The notes: a model not told the origin generated them from the sequence alone. A DNA stretch of 5,415 nt from Candidatus Nomurabacteria bacterium (GCA_026395935.1 JAPLXT010000036.1:1-5415), one strand, 5' to 3'; shown: positions 1-5,415, counted from the first letter of the stretch. Made by a program: numbers and translations.

Positions 1-483
1 GAAGAATGCATGACCTTTTCTTTAGCGGCCGGAATTGTGCCGGATAATAAGAAAGAACAAATGCAGAAAACTTTAGATGTTTTAAAACAAGGTATTAAAC
101 CTCCAGCCTGCCGACCAAATCCGCCTAGTCAATCTGAGCAATCCGATGGTTCTGGTGGTCCTAACGAAGGTCAAGGATTCAATTCTAAAAATAATTCTGA
201 GCCTAATCAGCCTGACCAATCCGGACAGGATTTGCAACCATGCGACGAATATTGCGCTGACTCTAGCCATGTTGAAGAATGTGTGAAATTTTCTGTGGCA
301 ATTGGAAATATGACGCAAGAGCAAGGGCAAAATTCCATAAAAAACGGCAACAAGGGCCCAGGTGGATGTATTGGTAAAGATGCTTGCAACACTTTTTGTA
401 ACAATCCCGACAATCAGGAAACTTGTTTTAATTTTGCTAAAGATAATGGGATGATTTCGGAAGAGGATTTACAAAAAATGCAG
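1..483 (+). repeat. Tandem Cys-rich protein modules (about 2.5 copies)
   Basis: Three diverged units are visible at the protein level. Unit 1 is partial (1-111: EEC...FSLAAGI...C37). Unit 2 runs from the Cys codon at 241 (C-DEY-C-x8-C-VKFSVAIGN-M) to the Cys codon at 367. Unit 3 runs from 367 (C-IGKDA-C-NTF-C-x8-C-FNFAKDNGM-ISEED) to about 483. Spacing C-x3-C-x8-C is identical in units 2 and 3, while the linkers differ in length (44 residues of Pro/Ser/Gly/Asn/Gln between Cys37 and Cys81, but only 5 residues between Cys123 and Cys129). DNA identity between units is low, so this is an old duplication kept by selection on the protein rather than a recent tandem copy. Confidence 0.75.
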
Positions 484-1170
484 AATGGTCAAGGTGGTGG
501 AGATGGTCAGGGGCAAATAAATGAGCAACTTCAACCATGGGCAGATATGTGTCAACCTGATGGAAATGGAAATCCGACAGAGTTGGCTTGTGCCGATGAT
601 GCTGGAGAATTTGTAACAGATGCAAAAATAGGTGCAGACAAACAGCCTGTTTGCCCTACGGGATCAACAGCGAAGTGCGGTAATTATCCACAGATTCATC
701 AGCAAGGACAAAATCAACAGAATCAAAATCAGCAAGGTAAGTCTGGTGATCAAAAACAAGGTGGTCCTGGTAATGGTCCAGGAAAAGGAGCAGGCAAAGG
801 TGGTCCTGGTAATAACGGTGGAGGTGGTGGACAAAGTGGTTGGAGTAATGGTACCGGTAACGGTGGTGGAAATGGCGGACCTGATTCTACATATAAAGGT
901 GGTAAAAATAATGGTGGCCCTGGTGGTCAAGGAGGCGGTGGGCAAGGCCAGCCCAACCAACCTGTTCAAAGATTACCTCAACAACAACCTGGCCAACCCG
1001 ATCAAGGTGTTACCAATGTGGGTCCTTGTGGTACAGGTCCAGGTACTTGTTCAGGAATAGGTCCTGATGACATAAATGGAGGTGATGGTCCAAATCAACC
1101 TGGTCAACAACCCGGTCAAATGCAAATAGAACAGCAACAACAGGAACCTCAACAGCAACAGCAACAATAA
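1..1170 (+). CDS. Cys-rich repeat protein with Gly/Gln/Asn/Pro-rich tail (5'-truncated by window edge)
   Basis: I do not recognise a named family. The frame is open from base 1 (Glu-Glu-Cys) to TAA at 1168-1170, giving 389 visible residues. The ATG at 10 is not the real start: EEC followed by MTFSLAAGI matches the interior of a later repeat (EEC VKFSVAIGN), so the gene begins upstream. Residues 1-160 hold two and a half copies of a module with the pattern C-x3-C-x8-C-x2-F followed by a short helix-like stretch; key cysteines are 81/85/94 and 129/133/142, plus linking cysteines 37 and 123. Cys184/197 and 218/226 form looser pairs, and Cys343/350 lie near the end. From about residue 229 the protein is Gly/Gln/Asn/Pro low complexity, ending in a poly-Gln run. 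All 15 cysteines could form disulfides, which suggests an extracytoplasmic protein, but any signal peptide is outside the window. From memory, similar GPGGC-type modules occur in Parcubacteria hypothetical proteins; function unknown. Confidence 0.85.
   Translation, partial: EECMTFSLAAGIVPDNKKEQMQKTLDVLKQGIKPPACRPNPPSQSEQSDGSGGPNEGQGFNSKNNSEPNQPDQSGQDLQPCDEYCADSSHVEECVKFSVAIGNMTQEQGQNSIKNGNKGPGGCIGKDACNTFCNNPDNQETCFNFAKDNGMISEEDLQKMQNGQGGGDGQGQINEQLQPWADMCQPDGNGNPTELACADDAGEFVTDAKIGADKQPVCPTGSTAKCGNYPQIHQQGQNQQNQNQQGKSGDQKQGGPGNGPGKGAGKGGPGNNGGGGGQSGWSNGTGNGGGNGGPDSTYKGGKNNGGPGGQGGGGQGQPNQPVQRLPQQQPGQPDQGVTNVGPCGTGPGTCSGIGPDDINGGDGPNQPGQQPGQMQIEQQQQEPQQQQQQ
685..1167 (+). repeat. Low-complexity Gly/Gln/Asn/Pro coding tract ending in poly-Gln
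   Basis: This is the 3' part of the Cys-rich protein gene. It is built mainly from GGT/GGA/GGN, AAT, CAA/CAG and CCT/CCA codons. It opens with a Gln/Asn stretch (about 691-735), passes into GGPGNGP- and GGGGG-like runs (760-950), then Pro/Gln-rich repeats (QPGQP type, 949-1005 and 1093-1120), and ends in CAA/CAG runs (1132-1143 and 1150-1167). Such a tract is expected to be disordered and to act as a flexible spacer or adhesive/wall-interacting stalk; this role is an inference from composition only. The CAR trinucleotide runs could change length by slippage. Confidence 0.8.
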
Positions 1171-1203
1171 AATTCTCCTTCTGCTTTTGTATTTTATTGG
1201 GTG

Positions 1204-1209
1204 TATAAT
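1204..1209 (+). promoter_or_regulatory. -10 box of a probable leaderless promoter for the DUF3298 gene
   Basis: A perfect TATAAT lies at 1204-1209, preceded by TG, with only 6 bases before the ATG at 1216. Initiation 6-7 bases after the -10 box would put the transcript's first base at or next to the A of ATG. The -35 region is weak: with a 17-base spacer it would be CTGCTT at 1181-1186. The GAAGG just upstream of ATG looks like a Shine-Dalgarno core but is one base from the start, too close to serve as one. Confidence 0.6.
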
Positions 1210-1215
1210 GAAGGT

Positions 1216-2034
1216 ATGAAAAAAAATAAAAAATTTATTGTTATTTTAGTAATTCTCTTATTACTATCTACTACCTTTTATATTATTAACAAGAATTCAA
1301 AATCAAAAGAAGCGCCACCTATTGCAAATAGCCCTAAAGAAAGTCCTTTAATTGTGGCTAGTTCTTTCGAAACTAAAACAATACCCCTCGACAATATCTA
1401 CACAAAATTTGATGTAAAATATCCGAGTTTTAAAAATGCTGATAAAAATTTTAATTTGCAAATAGAAAATTTACTGAAAACAGAGATGCAGAGTTTTAAA
1501 GCTGACAGTGCAGCAAATTGGCAAGCTCGCTTTGAGACACAGGCAGCTGGAGAAAATATTAAAAAAATTCCCGCTAATGCAGACAAATTCACTTTTGCTT
1601 CAGACTTCGTAATCGTGCAAAGTAACGCTAATTATATTAGCTTTGTACTTCATTACGGAGGATTTAATGGCGGAGCGCATGGATTTGAAAATGTTATTTC
1701 TTATAACTATAACGTAAAAAGTCAGAAAAAAGTTGAGTTAGAAAGCCTTTTCCTCAAGGATCCAAACTATTTGAATACCCTATCCACAAAATCTCGTTCT
1801 TATCTAAAAAATAAATTTGCTATAGTTACAGAGCAAGATAAGAAAAATAACGATCCTGAGGCCTTAAAAGAATACATGAATAATGCCATAAGCATGATAA
1901 ATGATGGTACAGAACCAAAAATAGAAAACTTTAGCGTCTTTACATTCACGCCAGATAAAATAAAAATATACTTTGCAGACTACCAAGTCGGCCCTCATTC
2001 TATTGGCATGCCCGAATTTGAGTTTGATAGATAG
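1216..2034 (+). CDS. Membrane-anchored DUF4163/DUF3298 (RsiV/PdaC-like) protein
   Basis: A 272-residue protein. Residues 1-6 are basic (MKKNKK), 7-24 form one hydrophobic membrane segment with no lipobox cysteine, and 25-55 are a polar Lys/Pro/Ser linker, so the rest should lie outside the membrane. Residues about 57-145 resemble DUF4163 (KYPSF..., alternating strands). Residues about 148-270 resemble DUF3298: GGFNGGAH at 148-155, then the YNYNVKSQKKVELESLF strand-turn-strand, and the terminal F-T-P-D-K-I-K-I-Y-F...YQVGPHSIGMPEF block that is typical of the family. Family knowledge: the same fold forms the extracellular part of the anti-sigma factor RsiV, which binds lysozyme, and the non-catalytic part of the deacetylase PdaC. 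Here there is no N-terminal anti-sigma domain and no NodB deacetylase domain, so neither role can be assigned. I chose ATG 1216 over GTG 1201 because GTG 1201 lies upstream of the -10 box. The gene begins 45 bases after the previous stop, with no terminator between them, so read-through is possible. Confidence 0.85.
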   Translation: MKKNKKFIVILVILLLLSTTFYIINKNSKSKEAPPIANSPKESPLIVASSFETKTIPLDNIYTKFDVKYPSFKNADKNFNLQIENLLKTEMQSFKADSAANWQARFETQAAGENIKKIPANADKFTFASDFVIVQSNANYISFVLHYGGFNGGAHGFENVISYNYNVKSQKKVELESLFLKDPNYLNTLSTKSRSYLKNKFAIVTEQDKKNNDPEALKEYMNNAISMINDGTEPKIENFSVFTFTPDKIKIYFADYQVGPHSIGMPEFEFDR

Positions 2035-2044
2035 AAATGAAAGT

Positions 2045-2085
2045 AAACTAAAACCCACACTTATTACAAGTGTGGGTTTTAGTTT
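2045..2085. terminator. Bidirectional intrinsic terminator between convergent genes
   Basis: A perfect 18-bp inverted repeat (left arm 2045-2062, right arm 2068-2085) surrounds a 5-base loop ATTAC. The GC-rich core is CCCACAC/GTGTGGG. On each strand the right arm ends in a T-rich stretch (GGGTTTTAGTTT), so the hairpin can act in both directions. It begins 10 bases after the stop of the DUF3298 gene and ends 13 bases before the stop of the opposite-strand Gln-rich gene, the expected place for one shared terminator. Confidence 0.88.
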
Positions 2086-2098
2086 CTAAGAATTTTAA

Positions 2099-2890
2099 TT
2101 AGTGAACTGGCACTTCGTGATGAAGATTATTGGCTGCTGTCTTCCTTATTATGATACGAATAATTATAACAATTGCTAATAACAATATGAAAAACATAAC
2201 CCATTGGTAAACTGAACTCGGTAAAAAGCTACCTGAACCATTTATAGTTAGCGCTGTTAAGTCACTACCACTGTTATCACGGACAGTCTGAGATCCTCCT
2301 GTATTGTATCCATTATAAGCACTAGCACCTAGCATATTTGGATTAGTACCATCAAAATTAATATATTGACCAGTAATAGGATTTGTAGTTGTTGTAGTTG
2401 ATTTAATTGCAGAAGTATTTGATCTAATAGCTGAAGCACCTTGAGTACTACCATTTACATACTGAACGTTTTGCTGTGGGATGTATTGTACTGCTTGCTG
2501 TTGCTGAGGAATGTATTGTACGGTCGTAGTAGTTGGCTGATTCAAATATCTGATTTGTGGCTGAGTGTTAGTTACAGTGTTGTAAGCTTGAGCAGAGTTC
2601 AACTGTTTCTGAAGAGCAAGTTGCTGCTTTTGCTGTAAAATATTCTGTTGATCAATTATTTGCTGTTGATCATAATAATATTGCTGTTCTGCAAGTTGTG
2701 ATTGTAATGAAACTTGCTGTTGCGACAAATCATACTGTTGCTGTAAAAGTTGCTGCTTAAATGCAAAATTACCTCTTATATTGTAATTATATGAAGTGTC
2801 TCCTGTATAAGCGAGAGCAAAATTGGTTCCAAAAATGAAAACTGCAAAAATTGCGAGAGCTATTAAGTTTTTGATTCTTTTATTTTTCAT
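2099..2890 (-). CDS. Secreted Gln-rich protein with C-terminal membrane anchor
   Basis: No named family is recognised. The protein has 263 residues from ATG at 2890 to TAA at 2099-2101. Residues 1-27 are a clear signal peptide: basic MKNKRIK, hydrophobic core, likely cut after ALA27. Residues 45-101 are extremely Gln-rich (about 24 Gln of 57) with spaced Leu/Ile/Tyr, suggesting a helical or coiled-coil stalk. Residues 124-147 hold repeats of VQYIPQQ. Residues 150-200 are a Ser/Thr/Asn/Gly linker (TTTTT at 165-169). Residues 217-222 (NGSGSF) and LPSS lead into a membrane segment at about 227-249, followed by RK and a short tail with HH. The expected topology is outside N-terminus, one C-terminal anchor, short cytoplasmic tail. 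The upstream TTG at 2926 would add 12 residues before the signal peptide and overlaps the -35 box, so I rejected it. The gene is divergent from the aminopeptidase and convergent with the DUF3298 gene. A surface stalk or envelope role is an inference from architecture. Confidence 0.85.
   Translation of the reverse strand: MKNKRIKNLIALAIFAVFIFGTNFALAYTGDTSYNYNIRGNFAFKQQLLQQQYDLSQQQVSLQSQLAEQQYYYDQQQIIDQQNILQQKQQLALQKQLNSAQAYNTVTNTQPQIRYLNQPTTTTVQYIPQQQQAVQYIPQQNVQYVNGSTQGASAIRSNTSAIKSTTTTTNPITGQYINFDGTNPNMLGASAYNGYNTGGSQTVRDNSGSDLTALTINGSGSFLPSSVYQWVMFFILLLAIVIIIRIIIRKTAANNLHHEVPVH
2471..2521 (-). repeat. VQYIPQQ repeat inside the Gln-rich gene
   Basis: Two exact heptapeptide copies, VQYIPQQ, are encoded at 2501-2521 and 2471-2491, separated by QQA. 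A third, degraded copy (VQYVNG) follows after one Asn. The two exact copies differ at two synonymous third positions (Ile ATT/ATC, Pro CCT/CCA), so the peptide rather than the DNA appears to have been conserved. Confidence 0.8.
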
Positions 2891-2896
2891 ACAGGT

Positions 2897-2926
2897 ATTA
2901 TAGCATATAAGTATATGTTTTGTCAA
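2897..2926 (-). promoter_or_regulatory. Consensus promoter for the Gln-rich gene (leaderless geometry)
   Basis: Reading the minus strand, a perfect -35 TTGACA (2926-2921) is followed by an 18-base spacer and a perfect extended -10, TGC-TATAAT (TATAAT at 2902-2897). Only 6 bases (ACCTGT) separate the -10 from the ATG at 2890, so the predicted transcript starts at or beside the start codon. There is no Shine-Dalgarno sequence. The quality of both boxes suggests strong, constitutive-type expression. Confidence 0.85.
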
Positions 2927-2950
2927 GCACTATTATACCCCCATTTAAGC

Positions 2951-2978
2951 TTGATAAATAATGATTTTTTTGTATAAT
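2951..2978 (+). promoter_or_regulatory. Promoter for the M1 aminopeptidase gene (leaderless geometry)
   Basis: TTGATA (2951-2956, one mismatch to the -35 consensus), a 16-base spacer, then TATAAT (2973-2978) preceded by TG. The first ATG of a tandem ATGATG is at 2986, 7 bases after the -10 box, and no Shine-Dalgarno site is present. This geometry favours ATG 2986 over ATG 2989 and predicts a leaderless transcript. The -35 box lies 24 bases from the -35 box of the divergent Gln-rich gene. Confidence 0.8.
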
Positions 2979-2985
2979 TGTACTT

Positions 2986-5415
2986 ATGATGAAAGTTTCC
3001 AAGAAAAATAAGAAATCTATTCGTTTGGCGGAACATATAAAGCCAACCAACTACAAACTCACTTTGCATCCAGATATTCCCTATTCTGTCTTTGAGGGTT
3101 CCGAAATTATAAAAATAAAAGTGGAAAAAGAAGTAAATACTATCACTTTACACAGTAAAGATATAAAAGTAGAGAAAGTAGAATATAAAAGCGGAAAATT
3201 CAAACAACTCTCTACCAAGATTAACTATGATGCCAAAAAAGAAACAGTAACTTTTCATTTTAAAAATAAAATAAAAAAAGGAAATGGAGAACTTTCAATT
3301 GTTTTCTCGGGAATTATAAATGATGGACTTCGTGGTTTCTATAAAAGTAAATATGTACTAGACGGAGTGGAGAAATTTATTGCTACTACTCAATTCGAAG
3401 CCACCGACGCTAGGCGTGCCTTCCCCTGCTTTGACGAACCAGCTCATAAAGCAGTATTTGATATATCTCTTGTGATACCTGAGAGTCATACTGCAATATC
3501 AAATACACTACCGACTGAAATCAAAGAACACCATGCAGGATTTAATATCATCTCATTTGCTCCGACCCCAATTATGTCTACCTACCTACTTGCGTTCATT
3601 ATTGGAGAGTTTGAGTATGTGGAAGGATATACAAAAGAAAAAATACACGTACGAGTATTTACAACTCCCGGTAAAAAACACCAAGCCAAATTTGCGCTGG
3701 AAGTAGCTGTTAGATCCTTAGAATTCTTTGAAGAATATTTTGATATTCCCTACCCACTCCCTACCCTCGACCTTATTGCCATTCCTGATTTTGAGAGTGC
3801 CGCTATGGAGAACTGGGGCGCTATCACTTTCCGTGAGACTGCTATTCTCGTAGACGATGAACACACGAGTCTTTCAAACAAGCAGTGGGCGGCTATTGTC
3901 ATCGCTCATGAAATTGCCCACCAATGGTTCGGAAACCTTGTCACAATGCACTGGTGGACTGATCTTTGGCTTAATGAAGGCTTTGCTTCATACATGGAGA
4001 ACTTGTGTATAGATTACTTATTCCCAAGCTGGCATGTATGGGATTTAAACATTGCAGATAGATATGCCGTTGCTCTCAAGCTTGATTCGCTTGCCACTTC
4101 ACATCCAATAGAAGTAGTTGTCCACCACCCAGATGAAATAAGTGAGATTTTTGATATGGTCTCTTATGCAAAAGGCTCTGCTATGATAAGGATGCTTGCG
4201 GAATATCTGGGTCACGACAAATTCCGCGAAGGACTCCGCCATTATCTAAAAATACATAGTTACAAAAATACAAATACTATCGACCTCTGGGACGCATTTG
4301 AAAAGGTTGGTAAAAAGAAAGTAATAGAAATGATGAATTCTTGGACCAAAGAAACTGGATATCCTCTCGTCACTGTTTCCCCTAGGTCCAACCTAGGGGA
4401 AATATGGGAACTTCATCAAGAGAGGTTCTTCTCAAGTAGAGTCAAGGCAAAAGAATACAAAAACTCAAAAAGTAAAAAGCACTTGTGGGAGATTCCCATA
4501 AAATATGAGAGCAACGATGAAGAGATGAATCTCCTACTTACAAAAAAGTCTACTCCAATGATTGGAACCTCTATAGGAAAAGTAAATAAAGAAGAAGGAA
4601 CTTTCGTGCGAGTTCGTTATGATAAAGAGACTCTCAAAAATTTAAAAGAAGAAATAAAAAATGGAAAGCTTTCAGTGAAAGACAGATTGGGGATTATCCG
4701 TGATATGTTTGCTCTGGCTGAAGGTGGATATATAAATACGAGAGATGCACTTGAATTCTCTCTCGTGTATAAACACGAGACGGAATACATCGTCTGGTCT
4801 GAAATAGCTTCTGGTATAAATAGAGTTGCAAATATTATAGAGGAAGAAAAATGGAAAAGTTTATATGATAAATATGTGCTTTCATTGTGGAGCCATGTTA
4901 CCAAAGAAATAGGGTGGGAGAATAAAAAAGGAGAAGAACATTCTCAAACTTTCTTAAGAAGTTTAGCCCTTTCTATGTCGGCACATTATGGAGACAAGAA
5001 AGTTATTACCGAAGCTCAAAAACTCTTTAAAAATAAGGCTAAAATGCCTATCCGAGCAGATATCCGTGGAGTAGTTTATAGTATAGTAGCTCTAAATGGT
5101 AGTGAAAAAGAATGGAAACTTTTTGAGAAATTATATAAGGAGGAAGTTTTTCATGAAGAGAAAGACAGATATGCAAGAGCCTTAACTTCATTTAAAGATA
5201 AAAACTTACTCTTAAAAACTTTAAACTTTGCAATATCGAAAGATGTACGTGAACAAGATGCTCCGTTCATAATAGTCCCCGTCTGGCAAAATAGTTATGG
5301 AAAAGATATAACTTGGAAGTTCATAAAGAGTAATTGGAAAATAATTATGAAGAAATTCGGTGTTGGTGGAAGCTTCCTTTCAAGAGTACTCTCACCTCTT
5401 GGTATACACACAAAA
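2986..5415 (+). CDS. M1 family zinc aminopeptidase, puromycin-sensitive/ERAP-like type (3'-truncated by window edge)
   Basis: The frame stays open for 810 codons to the window end. The enzyme removes N-terminal amino acids from peptides. After a short basic start (KVSKKNKK), residues 13-210 are the N-terminal beta domain, with TQFEATDARRAFPCFDEP at 135-152; Gln136 and Glu138 sit where M1 enzymes contact the substrate. The exopeptidase motif is AAMEN at 272-276 rather than GAMEN. The zinc site is HEIAH at 308-312 plus Glu331 in the WLNEGF block, exactly HExxH-x18-E; Glu309 is the general base. Tyr394 in SYAKGSAM is the expected transition-state tyrosine. Residues from about 499 on match the helical ERAP1_C-type domain (FVRVRYD 540-546, DR at 566-567). 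All catalytic residues are present. There is no signal peptide, so it should be cytosolic and serve peptide turnover or amino-acid scavenging. Compared with relatives, perhaps 40-60 residues are missing beyond the window. A 27-base palindrome at 4376-4402 encodes a loop at residues 464-473. Confidence 0.96.
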   Translation, partial: MMKVSKKNKKSIRLAEHIKPTNYKLTLHPDIPYSVFEGSEIIKIKVEKEVNTITLHSKDIKVEKVEYKSGKFKQLSTKINYDAKKETVTFHFKNKIKKGNGELSIVFSGIINDGLRGFYKSKYVLDGVEKFIATTQFEATDARRAFPCFDEPAHKAVFDISLVIPESHTAISNTLPTEIKEHHAGFNIISFAPTPIMSTYLLAFIIGEFEYVEGYTKEKIHVRVFTTPGKKHQAKFALEVAVRSLEFFEEYFDIPYPLPTLDLIAIPDFESAAMENWGAITFRETAILVDDEHTSLSNKQWAAIVIAHEIAHQWFGNLVTMHWWTDLWLNEGFASYMENLCIDYLFPSWHVWDLNIADRYAVALKLDSLATSHPIEVVVHHPDEISEIFDMVSYAKGSAMIRMLAEYLGHDKFREGLRHYLKIHSYKNTNTIDLWDAFEKVGKKKVIEMMNSWTKETGYPLVTVSPRSNLGEIWELHQERFFSSRVKAKEYKNSKSKKHLWEIPIKYESNDEEMNLLLTKKSTPMIGTSIGKVNKEEGTFVRVRYDKETLKNLKEEIKNGKLSVKDRLGIIRDMFALAEGGYINTRDALEFSLVYKHETEYIVWSEIASGINRVANIIEEEKWKSLYDKYVLSLWSHVTKEIGWENKKGEEHSQTFLRSLALSMSAHYGDKKVITEAQKLFKNKAKMPIRADIRGVVYSIVALNGSEKEWKLFEKLYKEEVFHEEKDRYARALTSFKDKNLLLKTLNFAISKDVREQDAPFIIVPVWQNSYGKDITWKFIKSNWKIIMKKFGVGGSFLSRVLSPLGIHTK
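4376..4402. repeat. 27-bp palindrome within the aminopeptidase reading frame
   Basis: The arms TTTCCCCTAGGT (4376-4387) and ACCTAGGGGAAA (4391-4402) pair perfectly over 12 bp around the 3-base loop CCA. Each arm holds CCTAGG. The local GC content is higher than in the surrounding gene. In frame it encodes SPRSNLGE between the strand GYPLVTV and the strand WELHQERFF, the turn of a beta-hairpin that varies in length across M1 enzymes. No T-tract follows on either strand, so it is not an intrinsic terminator. It may be a dispersed palindromic element that landed in a tolerant loop; only one copy is visible here. Confidence 0.75.

Noticed and set aside
10..12. ATG at 10 as the start of the Cys-rich protein
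   Set aside because: The three codons before it (EEC) continue the repeat pattern seen again at 274-282, so the frame enters from upstream.
760..950. Repeated GGTGGTCCTGGTAATGG-like strings as a CRISPR or tandem DNA repeat
   Set aside because: The units are irregular in length, have no spacers, and follow the codon periodicity of a Gly-rich protein.
632..1060. Long open frames in other frames over the Gly/Gln-rich tract, on both strands
   Set aside because: They arise because GGN/AAT/CAA-type repeats lack stop codons in several frames. Their products are low-complexity Val/Thr-rich strings with no start context, and the frame-1 protein is clearly the real one because its Cys modules continue into it.
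1201..1203. GTG at 1201 as the start of the DUF3298 gene
   Set aside because: It lies before the -10 box and would only add MYNEG in front of the typical MKKNKK basic membrane-anchor start.
2215..2236. LPXTG-type sortase signal in the Gln-rich protein (LPSS)
   Set aside because: Thr and Gly of LPXTG are absent, so a classical sortase A substrate cannot be claimed; only the general layout is similar.
2924..2937. Second TATAAT on the minus strand (2937-2932) with a TTG start at 2926
   Set aside because: The spacing would also be leaderless, but its -35 region is weak, the TTG overlaps the perfect TTGACA box, and the extra 12 residues would precede an already complete signal peptide.
4761..4780. 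8-bp inverted repeat TCTCGTGT / ACACGAGA in the aminopeptidase gene
   Set aside because: It is short, has no terminator features, and encodes family-typical residues (Y-K-H-E-T-E-Y), so chance is the simpler explanation.
4617..4904. Minus-strand open frame of 95 codons inside the aminopeptidase gene
   Set aside because: It is antisense to a well-conserved domain, has no promoter or start signal, and its product has no recognisable features.

Overview
The window looks like chromosomal DNA from an AT-rich bacterium with small genes and short intergenic gaps, most plausibly a member of the Patescibacteria (Candidate Phyla Radiation, Parcubacteria-like). That placement is an inference. It rests on the Cys-rich GPGGC/CxxxC/CxxF modules of the first protein, the Gln-rich secreted proteins, and three start codons that each sit 6-7 bases after a TATAAT box with no usable Shine-Dalgarno site. 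The stops seen are TAA and TAG, and no in-frame TGA is needed, so the UGA-as-glycine code of Gracilibacteria/SR1 is not indicated.

Layout. (1) Bases 1-1170 (+) are the 3' part of a gene for a Cys-rich repeat protein ending in a long Gly/Gln/Asn/Pro low-complexity tail; its start lies upstream of the window. (2) Bases 1216-2034 (+) encode a 272-residue membrane-anchored protein with a DUF4163/DUF3298 (RsiV/PdaC-like) extracellular region. (3) Bases 2045-2085 form a perfect 18-bp hairpin that probably terminates both convergent genes around it. (4) Bases 2099-2890 (-) encode a 263-residue secreted, Gln-rich protein with a signal peptide and a C-terminal membrane anchor. (5) Bases 2891-2985 are a divergent promoter region with a strong promoter for each flanking gene. 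(6) Bases 2986-5415 (+) encode an M1 zinc aminopeptidase, cut off by the window end after 810 codons, with a 27-bp near-perfect palindrome inside its reading frame.

How the genes fit together. Three of the four products (genes 1-3) appear to belong to the cell envelope or exterior: gene 2 and gene 3 have visible membrane or export signals, and gene 1 is inferred from its cysteines and composition. The fourth is a cytosolic peptidase that would release amino acids from peptides, which suits an auxotrophic, scavenging cell. No operon, defence system, mobile element with a transposase, RNA gene or CRISPR array is evident. The most noteworthy signals are the consistent leaderless promoter geometry, the Cys-rich repeat module, the in-frame palindrome in the aminopeptidase gene, and the FLP-transmembrane-basic C-terminus of the Gln-rich protein.
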